DNA of 64,000 nt from Streptomyces sp. WM4235 (GCF_001279725.1 NZ_LGDE01000226.1:124001-188000), one strand, 5' to 3'. Counted from the stretch's first letter, positions 24,501 to 34,523 are shown. Notes: generated by a model not told the origin, from the sequence alone. Made by a program: numbers and translations.

Positions 24501-26475
24501 GTGGTTGGGCCTGGCAGGCTCCGGTAACCAGCTCGACTCCCGGGCCATCCTGCTCTCCGCCAATGACCAGCGGTGGGACGGTTACGAGCTGATCGCCCCG
24601 GGCCGAGCCAAGGCCACCGACCTACCGACGCTGTGGGTCCGCTCGAAGGCCGACGGCAGCATCCGTGCCCTTCCCGTCAAGGGGACACCTCAGGCCCCTG
24701 ACCTGACGGGGTTCACGAACCCCGGCCAGGGGGCCGTCCTGGCAACCATCGATCCCGCGCGTTTCCCGCGCGTCGGCTCCGACGGTGACCTCACCGGCGA
24801 CGGCATCCCCGATCTGTGGGCCGTGGACGCCAACCAGCAGCTCGCCTCCTGGAACGGCATCGGCACCGCGCCCACCGCACAGATGCCCCATCCCGACGTC
24901 ACAGGCCTCGCCACCGTCGCAACGCCCCAGGGCAATCTGAACAGGCCCACGGCGGCATGGGAGCTGACCAGCCAGACCGCTGACAACAAGGTGGCCGACA
25001 GTACGGGGTCCTACCCGGCGACCGCGGCCAACCTCACCTGGCCGACGGGCATCATCGACGGCCGCCGCATCGGCTACGCCGCGTTCAACGGCCCGCAGTC
25101 GACCCTCACCACCGCTGCGTCCGTGATCGACACCCGCAACAGCTTCACCATCAGCACCTGGGCGAAGGCCTCGGGTGCGGGCGGCGTGATCGTCAGCCAG
25201 GACAACACCAGCACCCAACGCAGTGACTTCCTGCTCTACCCCGACCCCGATGGCAGCACCTGGCGTTTCGCCCTCACCAACCCCACCAAGCCCACGTCCG
25301 GTTGGCAGTACGACAACACGGACGTCATCAACGCCCAAGCTCGCATCAACCCCGACGTCTGGACACGACTCACCGCCGTGTACAACGCGACCACCGGGCG
25401 GATGAGTCTGTACGCGAACGGCGTGCTGGTGGGCTCCGGACAGCACAGCAAGACCAATAGCCCCGCACCGAGCGGACCCCTCGTCTTCGGCCGCTTCCAG
25501 GCCAAGGGTGCGCCGAGCCCCATGGGCCGAGGCCTTTACGGAGGCGCCGGCAACCTGGCCGTCTACCCGTACGCGGCCTCCGTCACCGCCCCCGACGCGG
25601 CCGGGCCCGTCACCGTCACCAGTGCTGCCACCACGTGCATCGACACCGACAACGGTCAGACCGCCGACAGCACCAAGATCCAGATCTACACCTGCAACCA
25701 GACCGCCGGACAGCAGGTCGCCCTGCGTGACGACGGCACCCTCCGCATTCTGGGCAAGTGTGTCGAGGCCGCCAACAGCGGCACGGCCAACAGGACCCTC
25801 ATTCAGCTCATGACCTGCAAGGGCACCCCGAACCAGCAGTGGCAGGTCCGCGCCGACGGCGGTTACCTCAACGTCAACGCCCAGCGGTGCCTGGACCGCG
25901 ACAACAACACCCTTGTCAACGAGACTCAACTCCAGCTGTGGGACTGCGCGGACATCGACGCCCAACGTTGGACCACCACCAGCCTCGGCACCGCCGCCCT
26001 GCCCGCCCCCGCCTCGCTGCCCGACAACGGCAAGGTGCCCACGCTGCCCGCCGAAGGCCTACTGCACAACGCGGGGAGCCGCTCCTGCTTGGAGATCGAC
26101 AACTCCAGCAAGGACGACGGCGCGATGGCCCAGCAGTGGGCCTGCCTCGGTCAGGCCGGAGCCAAATGGCAATTCCGACCCACGACCGCCAAGGGCGTCT
26201 ACGAGATCGTCAGCGCCAACAGCGGCAAGTGCCTGGAGATCAACAACTCCAGCCCCGACAACGGCGCCCGCGCCCAGCAGTGGACCTGCGGGGGCATCGC
26301 GACCCAGCGGTGGGCCATCGAGTCCATCGGCACCTCGGGCAACCTGAACATCACCAACGTCAACAGCGGCAAGTCCCTGGAGATCGAGAACTCCAGCAAG
26401 ACCGACGGTGCTCCCGCGCAGCAGTGGACGCACGCCGCCAACCCCAACCACCCGTCCCAGAGCTGGTACCTCTAG
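21553..26475 (+). CDS. Large secreted LamG / ricin-lectin protein upstream of the RHS toxin
   Basis: The 1640-residue protein has a signal-peptide-like segment (SGVAVLSLSLGLLAAPTAAAAA, about residues 47-68). A DNRLRE-like beta-rich region follows at about 350-555, then FG-GAP/VCBS-like pieces (FGDVSGDRVPDILL, GDLTGDGIPDLWAV). Next are a LamG-like domain at about 1150-1340 and two ricin-type beta-trefoil lectin domains with QxW repeats to the C-terminus. It is likely exported and binds cell-surface glycans. The GTG at 21553 has only a closely spaced GAGGGA, and the first ~40 residues are Arg/Ser-rich, so the true start may be further in. It lies 157 nt before the RHS gene, a pairing common in streptomycetes, and may assist surface display or delivery. 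Confidence 0.82.
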   Translation: MSPIFVRSMFTARNSTLRRSTSRSWISRPGASPHEHAFRTRLRPISGVAVLSLSLGLLAAPTAAAAATGGGDRTFGPADTSWPALPPKTPTADEAALDKARAQAKSTGKPVVVGFLTTATSQTVANPDGTLGTDASPIPQRVRKADGTWQGIDTTLRVSADGTITPAAVPSKLAFSGGGRGPMATMATGDGKKLAIKAPFSLPEPVLNGDSALYANVLPDVDLELTATTLGGWRQVLVVRTAQAAANPAVRKLHLDVVADGLTVSADVAGNLRAADADGKSRFTAPTPVMWDSAVPAGRQEAPAGPSARSMPADGQRSGSTPDGSTSDGPGAGATVAKVAATATSGGIDLVPDAQALGQGTGPWFIDPGWNPTTDSNGVQAWAQVQEAFPATNEYNGTQFGQDIPASGYCGYINSASNCEPTGRTRAYFQVGIERFLHDRSAVVLEARLKATVVSSSSPSTKTPMGLYDTGTISDPTSWNRQPCGTGSVMAGCRNIGTVWISGTGEIDYGVRDTIKTAVAKGWPNFTFGFAPDDEYNKYYRQHFSAKGGEAPHLVVTYDIKPTVSTPRTTPTPGFASTNSFAPCSPWNTAGWLGANTGAALTVNANSPTGQTLNTSFKLWDNDNGNSTSNFATGWVSGGDVTVGSGALTDGHRYGWQAQTTDDTLASDVSTPCFFQVDRTPPTATVVSADFPASGTLNAKPLKYAGEAGTFTLTGTDPGPVGGGRSSGLACARWTTDPVRAAATDWKCTDTTAGIVKLTDGTADIRVTPARWGTNFVYLQTQDDAGNVSQPAVYGYYAPSNPNNPAKPVFGDVSGDRVPDILLSDSAGDLRRIGGGTDPNTASNAPFKTPDDTDPRAAFKASPSGNGWANTQVTHRGSLGSKNVDDLIAHQPGDSELYVYPNDVTSGRFDGQAPIKAGKPTSCVASDGSTSVTCTQYGYGSDWSKTTQIAAFGALDGDSAVREGTGEYTLHRSSLLFVENGRLWLGLAGSGNQLDSRAILLSANDQRWDGYELIAPGRAKATDLPTLWVRSKADGSIRALPVKGTPQAPDLTGFTNPGQGAVLATIDPARFPRVGSDGDLTGDGIPDLWAVDANQQLASWNGIGTAPTAQMPHPDVTGLATVATPQGNLNRPTAAWELTSQTADNKVADSTGSYPATAANLTWPTGIIDGRRIGYAAFNGPQSTLTTAASVIDTRNSFTISTWAKASGAGGVIVSQDNTSTQRSDFLLYPDPDGSTWRFALTNPTKPTSGWQYDNTDVINAQARINPDVWTRLTAVYNATTGRMSLYANGVLVGSGQHSKTNSPAPSGPLVFGRFQAKGAPSPMGRGLYGGAGNLAVYPYAASVTAPDAAGPVTVTSAATTCIDTDNGQTADSTKIQIYTCNQTAGQQVALRDDGTLRILGKCVEAANSGTANRTLIQLMTCKGTPNQQWQVRADGGYLNVNAQRCLDRDNNTLVNETQLQLWDCADIDAQRWTTTSLGTAALPAPASLPDNGKVPTLPAEGLLHNAGSRSCLEIDNSSKDDGAMAQQWACLGQAGAKWQFRPTTAKGVYEIVSANSGKCLEINNSSPDNGARAQQWTCGGIATQRWAIESIGTSGNLNITNVNSGKSLEIENSSKTDGAPAQQWTHAANPNHPSQSWYL

Positions 26476-26632
26476 CCGCCGTTGACCAGCCGCGGCCCGA
26501 GGGCCACCCCTTCCTTTTCCAGGAGCCGGCCGTTGGGCGACGCGGCCCACATGACACCGCCCTATCGAGGGGCGTCGGTTCCGGACTCGGCCCGATCCGG
26601 ATTTCTCATTCCATTCCCGTGGGGGGATTCTG

Positions 26633-29600
26633 TTGTCTCGTCAAGGTGGTTCCTCTTTACGCGTGCGCGCGAAGAGACCACGCGTAGCGATGATTGCCGT
26701 GCTCGCGGTGCTCATCTCCGGCCTGGGTCTGCCCGTGGCCGAAGCGGCGGCCAAACCGCCGAAGGTCTGGGTGCCGCCACAGACGGCGCTGCCCCAGACC
26801 AAGCCCGTCAAGGGCTCGAACGCCAAGCCGGTCAACGCCAAGGCTCCGCCCGGCAAGCCGTGGAAGCCGGACGTGAAGGCGAAGGCTCCGGTCGGCTCCG
26901 CGACCGTCTCGCTCGGCTCGGCCGGCGGATCCGCAACTGCATCGCGCCCAAAGCCTGTTCAGGCGGGTGGGCTCCCGGTATGGCTCTCCGCGCCCGCGGG
27001 TGCGAGGCCTTCCGGGAAGTCCTCGGGACTCGCCACCGGGCCTGCCGGCGGTACCGCCGGTTCCGGTGAGGGTTCGCTGCGGGTGGAGGTGAACGACGAG
27101 GCGAAGACGCGCGCCGCCGGGGTGCGGGGTGCGCTCGTCGCCCTGACCGACGCCAAGGGCGCACCCGCATCGGGGAAGGTGCAGGTGGGTTTCGACGTCA
27201 CCGCGTGGGCGAAGACGACCGGTGCGAACTGGGGCGACCGCGCGCATGTGGTCCGGCTCCCGGACTGCGCACTGACCACACCGGGCGCGGCGGGCTGCAC
27301 GGCCCGTACCCCCGTCGCCTCGCGCCGGGATGCCTCGGGCCGTCTGATCGTCGAGGTCGATGTCCCCAAGGCGACCGCGGAGACTTCGAGTCCGCTGAGG
27401 TCCGCACCGCGTGCGCAGTCGGCGCCCGAGGCGGTGCCCCTGGTGTTGGCGCCCCAGGCCGTGGCCCTCGCGGTGGAGCCGGGCCCGTCGGGTGCGAGCG
27501 GTGACTTCACCGCGACGCCACTGTCGCCTTCCGCTTCCTGGAGTGCGGGCGCGAACGCGGCGAACTTCACCTACGGCTACACCGTCGAAGTCCCGTCATC
27601 CATCGCCGGACCCGGCCCGTCATTGGGCTTGGGGTACGACTCCTCGTCCATCGATGGCCGGACCGCGTCGACGAACGCCCAGGCCGGCGGTTTCGGCGAG
27701 GGCTGGGACTGGAGTCCGGGTGCGATCTCCCGGTCGTACAAGGGCTGCAAGGACGCGGGAATCGCGGAGTCGGGTGACGAGTGCTGGGCGGGCGACATCC
27801 TGTCGCTCAGTCTGGCGGGCCACGCGGGTCAGATCGTCCGTGACGACGCGACGTGCCTGTACCACCTCCAGGGCGAGGACGGGACGAAGGTCGAGCGCCT
27901 GACCGGGCAGCGCAACACGGCGTGGAAGGGTGAGGGCTTCAAGGTCACCACGAGTGACGGGACCCAGTACTACTTCGGCTCCAACCGCCTGCCGGGCGGT
28001 GACGGTACCGACCCGGAGGCCAAGTCGGTCTCCACGGTCCCGGTGTACTTCAACAGCGGCCGGGACAAGTGCCTGGGTGCTGATACTCCTGCCAACGGCA
28101 CGTGGCAGCAGCTGGGTTGGCAGTGGAACCTCGACTACGTCGTGGACCCGCACCAGAACCTCGTCACCTACCGCTACGAGCAGGAGGACAACCACTACGG
28201 GCGCGCCGGCGGTCAGAACGGCGGCACCGGTACCTCCACGAAGTATCAGCGTGGTTCATACCCGACCTGGATCGGCTACGGTCAGCGCCTGCCCGAGCAG
28301 ATCGCCGCGAAGGGCGCGGCCAAGCCGGCCGCCCAGATCACGATCGACAACGCCGAGCGCTGTGTCGTGATCGGGACCGTCACGTGCAAGGACACGGCCC
28401 AGCGGGTCAAGGCGAACGCCAAGTCCTGGCCCGACACCCCGATCGACCAGGAGTGCCCGGCCACCGGTCAGTGCCTGAATCTGTCGCCGACCTTCTTCAC
28501 GACGAAGAAGTTCACCCGGATCTCCACCGAGGTGTGGACGGGCACGACATGGACCAAGGTCGACACGTACGACCTCACGCAGTCCTTCCAGGACCCGGGT
28601 GACGGCACGTCCCCGACCTTGTGGCTCGACAAGATCGAGCGGACCGGTTCGAACGGCAAGACCGCGATCAAGCTTCCTGCAGTCTCCTTCCAGGCCGTTC
28701 AGATCCCCAACCGCGTGGACGGCGTCGTCAAGCGCCCGGACGGTACGGAGGCCTCGGCGCCGAGCTACCGGCGCCCGCGGATCCAGACGATCACCACAGA
28801 GACCGGTGGCCTGATCAACGTCGCCTACAAGGCGCCCGAGTGTTCGCGCCTGAAGGGCAAGATGCCGTCCTCGGAGGACGGCAACACCATGGCCTGCATG
28901 CCGGTCAAGTGGTACCTGCCGGGCCAGTCCTACCCGGACCCGGTCGACGACTGGTTCAACAAGGTCGTCGTCCAGTCCGTCACCCGACAGGACATGGTGG
29001 CCGGCCAGATCGCCACGGTCACGGACTACGAGTACGGCGGCGGCTTGGCCTGGCACCGCAACGACTCGGAGTTCACCGACCCCAAGACCCGCACCTGGGA
29101 CCAGTTCCGCGGTTTCGCCACCGTCACCACGCGGACCGGCAACGGCAATGCCGGCGAGGCCCCGCGCACCAAGAGTGTGACCACCTACCTCCGTGGCATG
29201 GACGGCGACGTCCTGGCCGACGGGTCCACGCGCACCGTAAAGGTGGCCGACGCGCTGGGCGGCACCATCAAGGACGAGGAAGTCCTTTCCGGCTTCGTCC
29301 GCCAGAGCGAAACCTACGACCGCGACGGCGGCACCGTCGTCTCCGACGAGGTCACCACCCCCTGGATCGGTCCGGTCACGGCGACCCGTGCTCAGTCCGG
29401 TGGGATGCCCGCCATCACCGCGCGCGCGTTGAACACCGGCAAGGTCACCACGCGGGCGAAGCTCGCCAACGGCACCTGGCGCACCGGTGAGCGTTCGTCG
29501 ACGTACGACAACACCCTCACGACCCGTCCGGTCCAGATCGACGACAACAGCGACGTCTCGCGCACGGACCAGCGTCTGTGCACCACCTTCGAGTACCCGA

Positions 29601-32600
29601 CCGGCCCCGGCGGTGCGTTCGCGGAACTCGCTTCCCGAACGCTGGTCCAGTCGGGTGCGTGTGGGCAGACCCCGACCGCGGCGAACACGGTCGGCGACAC
29701 CCGCTCGTTCTTCGACAACCTGGCTTACGGCAAGGTCGGCGCGACCGCCGACGGCACCGGAACCGAGGTCCTGGAGAGGTACGACGGCGCCGGCAAGCCG
29801 GTCTACCGCCTGAACTCCACGTCCACGTACGACCCGTACGGTCGTGTCACCAGCAACACCAACAAGACCCGCAAGGACGCCGCGCACACCGACGGCGCGG
29901 TCACCACGACCGCCTACTCCCCGGCCACGGGCACCCTGCCGAACGCGGTCACCCACACCAACCCGCTGGGCTGGAAGTCGGTCACGACCCTAGACATCGG
30001 CCGCTCGCAGCCGCTGAAGACCACCGACGAGAACAACCACGTCGCCGAGCGCGAGTACGACGGCCTCGGCCGTGTCGTCTCCATCTGGCAGCCGGGTCAG
30101 GAGCGGGCGAAGTCCGCCTTGCCGGTGCGCAAGTTCTCGTACGCGATGAACGGCACGAACGCGCCGTCCTCCGTTCTGAGCCAGGCGCTCATGAACAACA
30201 AGAAGTACACATCCAGCTACGCCATCTACGACGGTCTCGGCCGGGTCCGCCAGACGCAGGCCAGTACCCCCTCGGGGGCGGCCGGTCGCATGGTCACGGA
30301 CGCGCTGTTCGATTCGCACGGCTGGCAGGTCAAGACCAGCGCCGCCTATTACACGAATCAGGACTCGCCTTCCGCGGCGGTGTTCCTGCCGAACGGCGGG
30401 GTCCAACCCGACAGCAAGATCCCTTCCCAGACCGTCAACGTCTTCGACGGCCTCGGCCGCACGACGGCATCCGTCTTCCAGTCGTTCGGCGTGGAGCAGT
30501 CCCGCTCCACGACCGAGTACCCGGGCGCAGACGAGGTCCGCACCACCCCGCCGGCCGGCGGCTTCGCCACGGCGACCGTAACCAACGGCCTCACCTCGGT
30601 CCTGCGCCAGTACAAGTCGAACACGCCCACCGGCGCCTACGACGAGACGACCTACGTCTCCAACACCCAGGGCCAGGAACTGTCGCGCAAGGACTCCGCC
30701 GGCAACGAGTGGACCTTCACCTACGACCTCCTCGGCCGCACGGTGAAGACCACCGACCCGGATGCCGGTACCGGCACCACGGCCTACGACGACAGCAAGA
30801 ACCTCGTCACCGCCACGGACGCACGCGGCAAGAGCGCCACCACCGTCACCGACCTCCTGGGCCGCACGGTCGCGACCTACGAGGGCACGGCCGTCGACCC
30901 GGCCAAGCAGGTCGGCGCGTTCACCTACGACGCCAAGGCCCTGGGCAAGCCCGCCACCACCACCCGCTACGTGGGCGGCGCTGCGGGCAGCGCCTACCTC
31001 ACGGAGATCACCGGATACGACGGCGGCTACCGCCCCCTCGGCACGAAGGTCACCATCCCGGCGGCCGAGAAGGGACTGGCGGGCACCTACGAGACGACCA
31101 ACACCTACGATGCCTACGGGCAGCTGATGAAGACCGCCCTGCCGGCCATCCCCAAGGCCGGCCTGGGCGTCGAGACGCTCGCGTTCGGTGTCGATGTCGC
31201 CGGGAACTTCACCTCGCTCGACGGCCAGATCGGGTCCACATGGACCCCGTACGTCGTGGACATGCGCTACGACCCCTACGGCCGGGCCATCCGCACCACC
31301 GTTGGCCGCACCGGCGCGCAGATCGTCTCCACGACCGACTTCGACGCCGGCAGCGGGCGCCCGGTCCGCGGCATCCTGGACAAGCAGACGGCCGCGACCA
31401 CGAGCGTGGACGTCCTGGATTACACCTACGACAAGGTCGGTCAGCTCACCTCGATCGGCAACACCCAGGACGGCACCGCCCGTGACCTGCAGTGCTTCAC
31501 CCACGACTACCTGGGCCGGCTGACCCAGGCCTGGACCGACACCGGCACCCAGACCACGGCCCCGCAGCCCAGCATCCGCGGCGTCGGCGCCTGCACCAAC
31601 GCCGGCGGCCCCGCCGTCGACGGCACCGGCAAGACCAGCGTGGGCGGACCGGCCCCGTACTGGCAGCAGTACGAGTACGACAACCTCGGCAACCGCAAGA
31701 AGCTCGTCAAGAAGGACACGAAGGGCAACACCGCCAAGGACATCACGCTCACCCAGAGCTTCGGCGCCGGCCCCAACGTCCCCTCCACAGACCCGAAGAC
31801 GGGCGGCGGCACGGGCGGCCCGCACGCGCTGATGAACACGACCGAGACCGGCCCGTCCGGCACCAAGGTCACTTCCTACACCTACGACGCCACCGGCAAC
31901 ACCACCGGCATCACCAGCACCCCTGGCACCAAAGCCCTCACCTGGAACGGCCAGGGCAAACTCGACAAGATCGTCGGTACCGGTGAGAGCGCCGGAACCA
32001 GCTACCTGTACGACACGGGCGGCAACCAGCTCATCCGCCGCGACCCCACCAGCACCACCCTCAACATCGGCAGCGACCAGATCACCCTGGACACCGCCGG
32101 CGGCAAGGTCTCCAACGTCCGCACCTACGCGGCCCCCGGCGGCCTCACCGTCACCCGCACCACCACCGCCGGCGCATCGACCTTCACCTACCAGAGCTCG
32201 GACCACCACGGCACCGGCGGCGTCCAGTTCAACGCCACCGACCTCGCCCACGTCCGCCGGGCGTCCGACCCGTTCGGCAACGAACGCGGCACCCAGCCCG
32301 CCCCCGGCACCTGGGCCGGAGACAAGGGCTTCGTCGGCGGCACCAAGGAGAAGGCGACCGGCTTCACCCTCCTCGGAGCCCGCGAATACGACCCCACCAC
32401 CGGCCGCTTCATCAGCCCCGACCCGATCATCAACGCGGACAACCCGCAGCAGTGGAACGCGTACGCCTACTCCGAGAACAACCCCATCGACAAATCCGAC
32501 GCGACAGGCCTGGAAAGCTGCTTCGGCCACGGGTACTGCTCGGGAAGCAACGGCACCGACAGCGGCTCCACGTACGATCCGGACTTCTACGAAAAGCACG

Positions 32601-33955
32601 GCGGAAACTCCGACGACGACGGCCCGTCCAAGACAGAGCTGAACGAATCCAACAGGAAGGTTTCCGAGGCCAAGAGGAACCGTGACGAGCTCATCGACGA
32701 AGTCGTCGACATGGTCGGCGACCTGATCGGATACAACGACGCCCGGGACTGCTTCACCAAGGGCGACGTGATGGCCTGCATCAACACGGCTCTGAACTTC
32801 GTCCCCTGGGGCAAGCTCTTCAAGGCCGTGAAGATCGGCATCAAGGCCTTCAAGATCTACAAGGAAGTCAACAAGGCCTACGCCGCCGTCCACGAGGCGG
32901 AACGCGGCGCAGCCAAAGCCGCCCAGGCCTACAGCTCCGCGAAAAAGGCACTGAAGGAAGCCCGCGCGGCCGAAGCCAAGGCAGCCGATGCGGCAGCAGA
33001 GAAAGCCGGAAAGGAAACGGCCGGCGACGCCGCGGGCACGGAAAGCCACGCGGTCAAGGAGAGCGCTGACGCCGAAGTCACAGGTGCGGGATCCGAAACA
33101 CCGGTAAGCGCGGCGTGCAACAGTTTCCCCTCCGGTGTCCAGGTGCTGATGGCCGACGGCACGGCCAAGTCCATCGAGGACATCAAGAACGGTGACGTGG
33201 TCATGGCCACCGACCCGCAGACCGGCGAAACCCGGCCCAAGACCGTCACCACCACCATCACCACCCCCGACGACAAGGACTTCACGGACCTCACCCTCAC
33301 CGACGAGGCGAGCCCCCGCGGACCGCCCCTCAAGATCACTTCCACCTCTCACCACCCCTACTGGAGCGAAACCCGCCACCAGTGGATTGATGCCGGCGAA
33401 CTCACCTCCGGCGAACAACTCCGCCGTCCCAACGGCGCCACCCTCACGGTCAAGGGCACACACAACTACCCCTACGCCGTCACCACGCACAACCTCACCG
33501 TCGACGACTTCCACACGTACTATGTGCTGGCGGGAGCTGCGCCGGTCCTGGTTCACAACTGCACGACGAGCACTCCGCAGGATGGTTCCGGGCTCTCGGA
33601 CGGGGACCTTCTGACAGCAGCGCAAGGCGAAAGGGATCGCTTTGCCAGGGAAATCGGAGCAATGCCTACCAATAAGCGACCTGCGGTAGTCACGGCTGGA
33701 TACAATACGGAGACAAGGCAGTTTGCCGCCGCCGCCAACGCTTTTAATGGGGCATGTGCCGAGGCGTGCGTCGTGAGCGCGCTTGGGGGCGATCCGAGCA
33801 AGATTGTGTTCACTTCGGCGGTGCGCCCAAGGAAGGCTCCGACGGAACTCAAGCAGGTAAAAATCTGCTCCTCGTGTGAATCTAGATACGGGCGTGGTGC
33901 GTTCCCGGCGGCCGGAACGGTATTCAATACCGATGTCCTTAGGCTCTTTGACTAA
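26633..33955 (+). CDS. RHS/YD-repeat polymorphic toxin with HINT and C-terminal deaminase-like toxin
   Basis: The 2440-residue protein begins with a signal peptide (MIAVLAVLISGLGLPVAEA). An SpvB-like region starts near residue 300, followed by many YD repeats (about 900-1900) and the RHS core end motif AREYDPTTGRFISPDPI near 1917. A HINT/pre-toxin autoprotease module covers about 2161-2309 (CNSFPSGVQVLMADG to PVLVHNC). The last 130 residues carry CAE near 2373 and CSSC near 2411, the zinc and catalytic pattern of nucleic-acid deaminase-like toxins, closest in style to YwqJ. A GGGGGG ribosome-binding site supports TTG at 26633. Base composition drops after about 33,600, as expected for an exchanged toxin tip. 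The substrate (nucleotide, DNA or RNA) is not predictable. Confidence 0.88.
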   Translation: MSRQGGSSLRVRAKRPRVAMIAVLAVLISGLGLPVAEAAAKPPKVWVPPQTALPQTKPVKGSNAKPVNAKAPPGKPWKPDVKAKAPVGSATVSLGSAGGSATASRPKPVQAGGLPVWLSAPAGARPSGKSSGLATGPAGGTAGSGEGSLRVEVNDEAKTRAAGVRGALVALTDAKGAPASGKVQVGFDVTAWAKTTGANWGDRAHVVRLPDCALTTPGAAGCTARTPVASRRDASGRLIVEVDVPKATAETSSPLRSAPRAQSAPEAVPLVLAPQAVALAVEPGPSGASGDFTATPLSPSASWSAGANAANFTYGYTVEVPSSIAGPGPSLGLGYDSSSIDGRTASTNAQAGGFGEGWDWSPGAISRSYKGCKDAGIAESGDECWAGDILSLSLAGHAGQIVRDDATCLYHLQGEDGTKVERLTGQRNTAWKGEGFKVTTSDGTQYYFGSNRLPGGDGTDPEAKSVSTVPVYFNSGRDKCLGADTPANGTWQQLGWQWNLDYVVDPHQNLVTYRYEQEDNHYGRAGGQNGGTGTSTKYQRGSYPTWIGYGQRLPEQIAAKGAAKPAAQITIDNAERCVVIGTVTCKDTAQRVKANAKSWPDTPIDQECPATGQCLNLSPTFFTTKKFTRISTEVWTGTTWTKVDTYDLTQSFQDPGDGTSPTLWLDKIERTGSNGKTAIKLPAVSFQAVQIPNRVDGVVKRPDGTEASAPSYRRPRIQTITTETGGLINVAYKAPECSRLKGKMPSSEDGNTMACMPVKWYLPGQSYPDPVDDWFNKVVVQSVTRQDMVAGQIATVTDYEYGGGLAWHRNDSEFTDPKTRTWDQFRGFATVTTRTGNGNAGEAPRTKSVTTYLRGMDGDVLADGSTRTVKVADALGGTIKDEEVLSGFVRQSETYDRDGGTVVSDEVTTPWIGPVTATRAQSGGMPAITARALNTGKVTTRAKLANGTWRTGERSSTYDNTLTTRPVQIDDNSDVSRTDQRLCTTFEYPTGPGGAFAELASRTLVQSGACGQTPTAANTVGDTRSFFDNLAYGKVGATADGTGTEVLERYDGAGKPVYRLNSTSTYDPYGRVTSNTNKTRKDAAHTDGAVTTTAYSPATGTLPNAVTHTNPLGWKSVTTLDIGRSQPLKTTDENNHVAEREYDGLGRVVSIWQPGQERAKSALPVRKFSYAMNGTNAPSSVLSQALMNNKKYTSSYAIYDGLGRVRQTQASTPSGAAGRMVTDALFDSHGWQVKTSAAYYTNQDSPSAAVFLPNGGVQPDSKIPSQTVNVFDGLGRTTASVFQSFGVEQSRSTTEYPGADEVRTTPPAGGFATATVTNGLTSVLRQYKSNTPTGAYDETTYVSNTQGQELSRKDSAGNEWTFTYDLLGRTVKTTDPDAGTGTTAYDDSKNLVTATDARGKSATTVTDLLGRTVATYEGTAVDPAKQVGAFTYDAKALGKPATTTRYVGGAAGSAYLTEITGYDGGYRPLGTKVTIPAAEKGLAGTYETTNTYDAYGQLMKTALPAIPKAGLGVETLAFGVDVAGNFTSLDGQIGSTWTPYVVDMRYDPYGRAIRTTVGRTGAQIVSTTDFDAGSGRPVRGILDKQTAATTSVDVLDYTYDKVGQLTSIGNTQDGTARDLQCFTHDYLGRLTQAWTDTGTQTTAPQPSIRGVGACTNAGGPAVDGTGKTSVGGPAPYWQQYEYDNLGNRKKLVKKDTKGNTAKDITLTQSFGAGPNVPSTDPKTGGGTGGPHALMNTTETGPSGTKVTSYTYDATGNTTGITSTPGTKALTWNGQGKLDKIVGTGESAGTSYLYDTGGNQLIRRDPTSTTLNIGSDQITLDTAGGKVSNVRTYAAPGGLTVTRTTTAGASTFTYQSSDHHGTGGVQFNATDLAHVRRASDPFGNERGTQPAPGTWAGDKGFVGGTKEKATGFTLLGAREYDPTTGRFISPDPIINADNPQQWNAYAYSENNPIDKSDATGLESCFGHGYCSGSNGTDSGSTYDPDFYEKHGGNSDDDGPSKTELNESNRKVSEAKRNRDELIDEVVDMVGDLIGYNDARDCFTKGDVMACINTALNFVPWGKLFKAVKIGIKAFKIYKEVNKAYAAVHEAERGAAKAAQAYSSAKKALKEARAAEAKAADAAAEKAGKETAGDAAGTESHAVKESADAEVTGAGSETPVSAACNSFPSGVQVLMADGTAKSIEDIKNGDVVMATDPQTGETRPKTVTTTITTPDDKDFTDLTLTDEASPRGPPLKITSTSHHPYWSETRHQWIDAGELTSGEQLRRPNGATLTVKGTHNYPYAVTTHNLTVDDFHTYYVLAGAAPVLVHNCTTSTPQDGSGLSDGDLLTAAQGERDRFAREIGAMPTNKRPAVVTAGYNTETRQFAAAANAFNGACAEACVVSALGGDPSKIVFTSAVRPRKAPTELKQVKICSSCESRYGRGAFPAAGTVFNTDVLRLFD

Positions 33956-33968
33956 GCGGAGGGCTGGC

Positions 33969-34523
33969 ATGAAGGTTGAGATCGACAGGCATGATTGGAG
34001 TTCGGTGCGGAGCCTTTGGGGTGAAGATTCACTGATCCTCCGCGCCGCGCTCATCGACCTGTGTGAGGCAGTATCCGACGATGACGTGGATCTGGCGGTT
34101 CAGCGGATCGAGGACGAGTGCGTGTCGCCGGGAACCCTGTCGGAGTCTTCCGCCGCAGCAGCTCGATGTCTTGTCCACGGGATTTACAGCTTCAACGGTC
34201 ACACCCTGGCCAGAGCTCTGGAAACGCTGGCCATCATTGCCTCGGAAGGACATAAGCAACTCCAACCACAGGCGGGAGAGCTCGCCAAGGAATGCCTGAA
34301 AGGCATCCTCCTCGGATTTCCTACTTATTGCGAGATCTTGGAGATGTCCAAGAATATCGACTGTAGGAGTTCGGCAATCGACCTCCTCCTGATTTGTGGA
34401 TTGAATGATCCCGATGCGAGGCCGGCGGCCAAGTTTGCACTCGAATCGGTAAGGACTTCCGACGACTTGGTCGAACTGAGTGACCTGATCTCCACTTCAC
34501 TCGCGGAGCTGGATCAGGTGTAG
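33969..34523 (+). CDS. Candidate immunity protein for the RHS deaminase toxin
   Basis: The 184-residue protein is predicted to be almost all alpha-helical, with repeated helical pairs (ARALETLAIIASEGHKQL, SSAIDLLLICGLNDPDARPA) that resemble HEAT-like immunity proteins. It starts 13 nt after the toxin stop with a GGAGGG ribosome-binding site. Its base composition is lower in GC than its neighbours and matches the toxin tip. I do not recognise the family by sequence; the immunity role is inferred from position, size and shared composition. Confidence 0.7.
   Translation: MKVEIDRHDWSSVRSLWGEDSLILRAALIDLCEAVSDDDVDLAVQRIEDECVSPGTLSESSAAAARCLVHGIYSFNGHTLARALETLAIIASEGHKQLQPQAGELAKECLKGILLGFPTYCEILEMSKNIDCRSSAIDLLLICGLNDPDARPAAKFALESVRTSDDLVELSDLISTSLAELDQV

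Noticed and set aside
29990..34054. A 1354-codon open frame on the minus strand opposite the RHS gene
   Set aside because: Its translation is repetitive Gly/Val/Ala/Arg with no domains and mirrors the YD-repeat coding strand.
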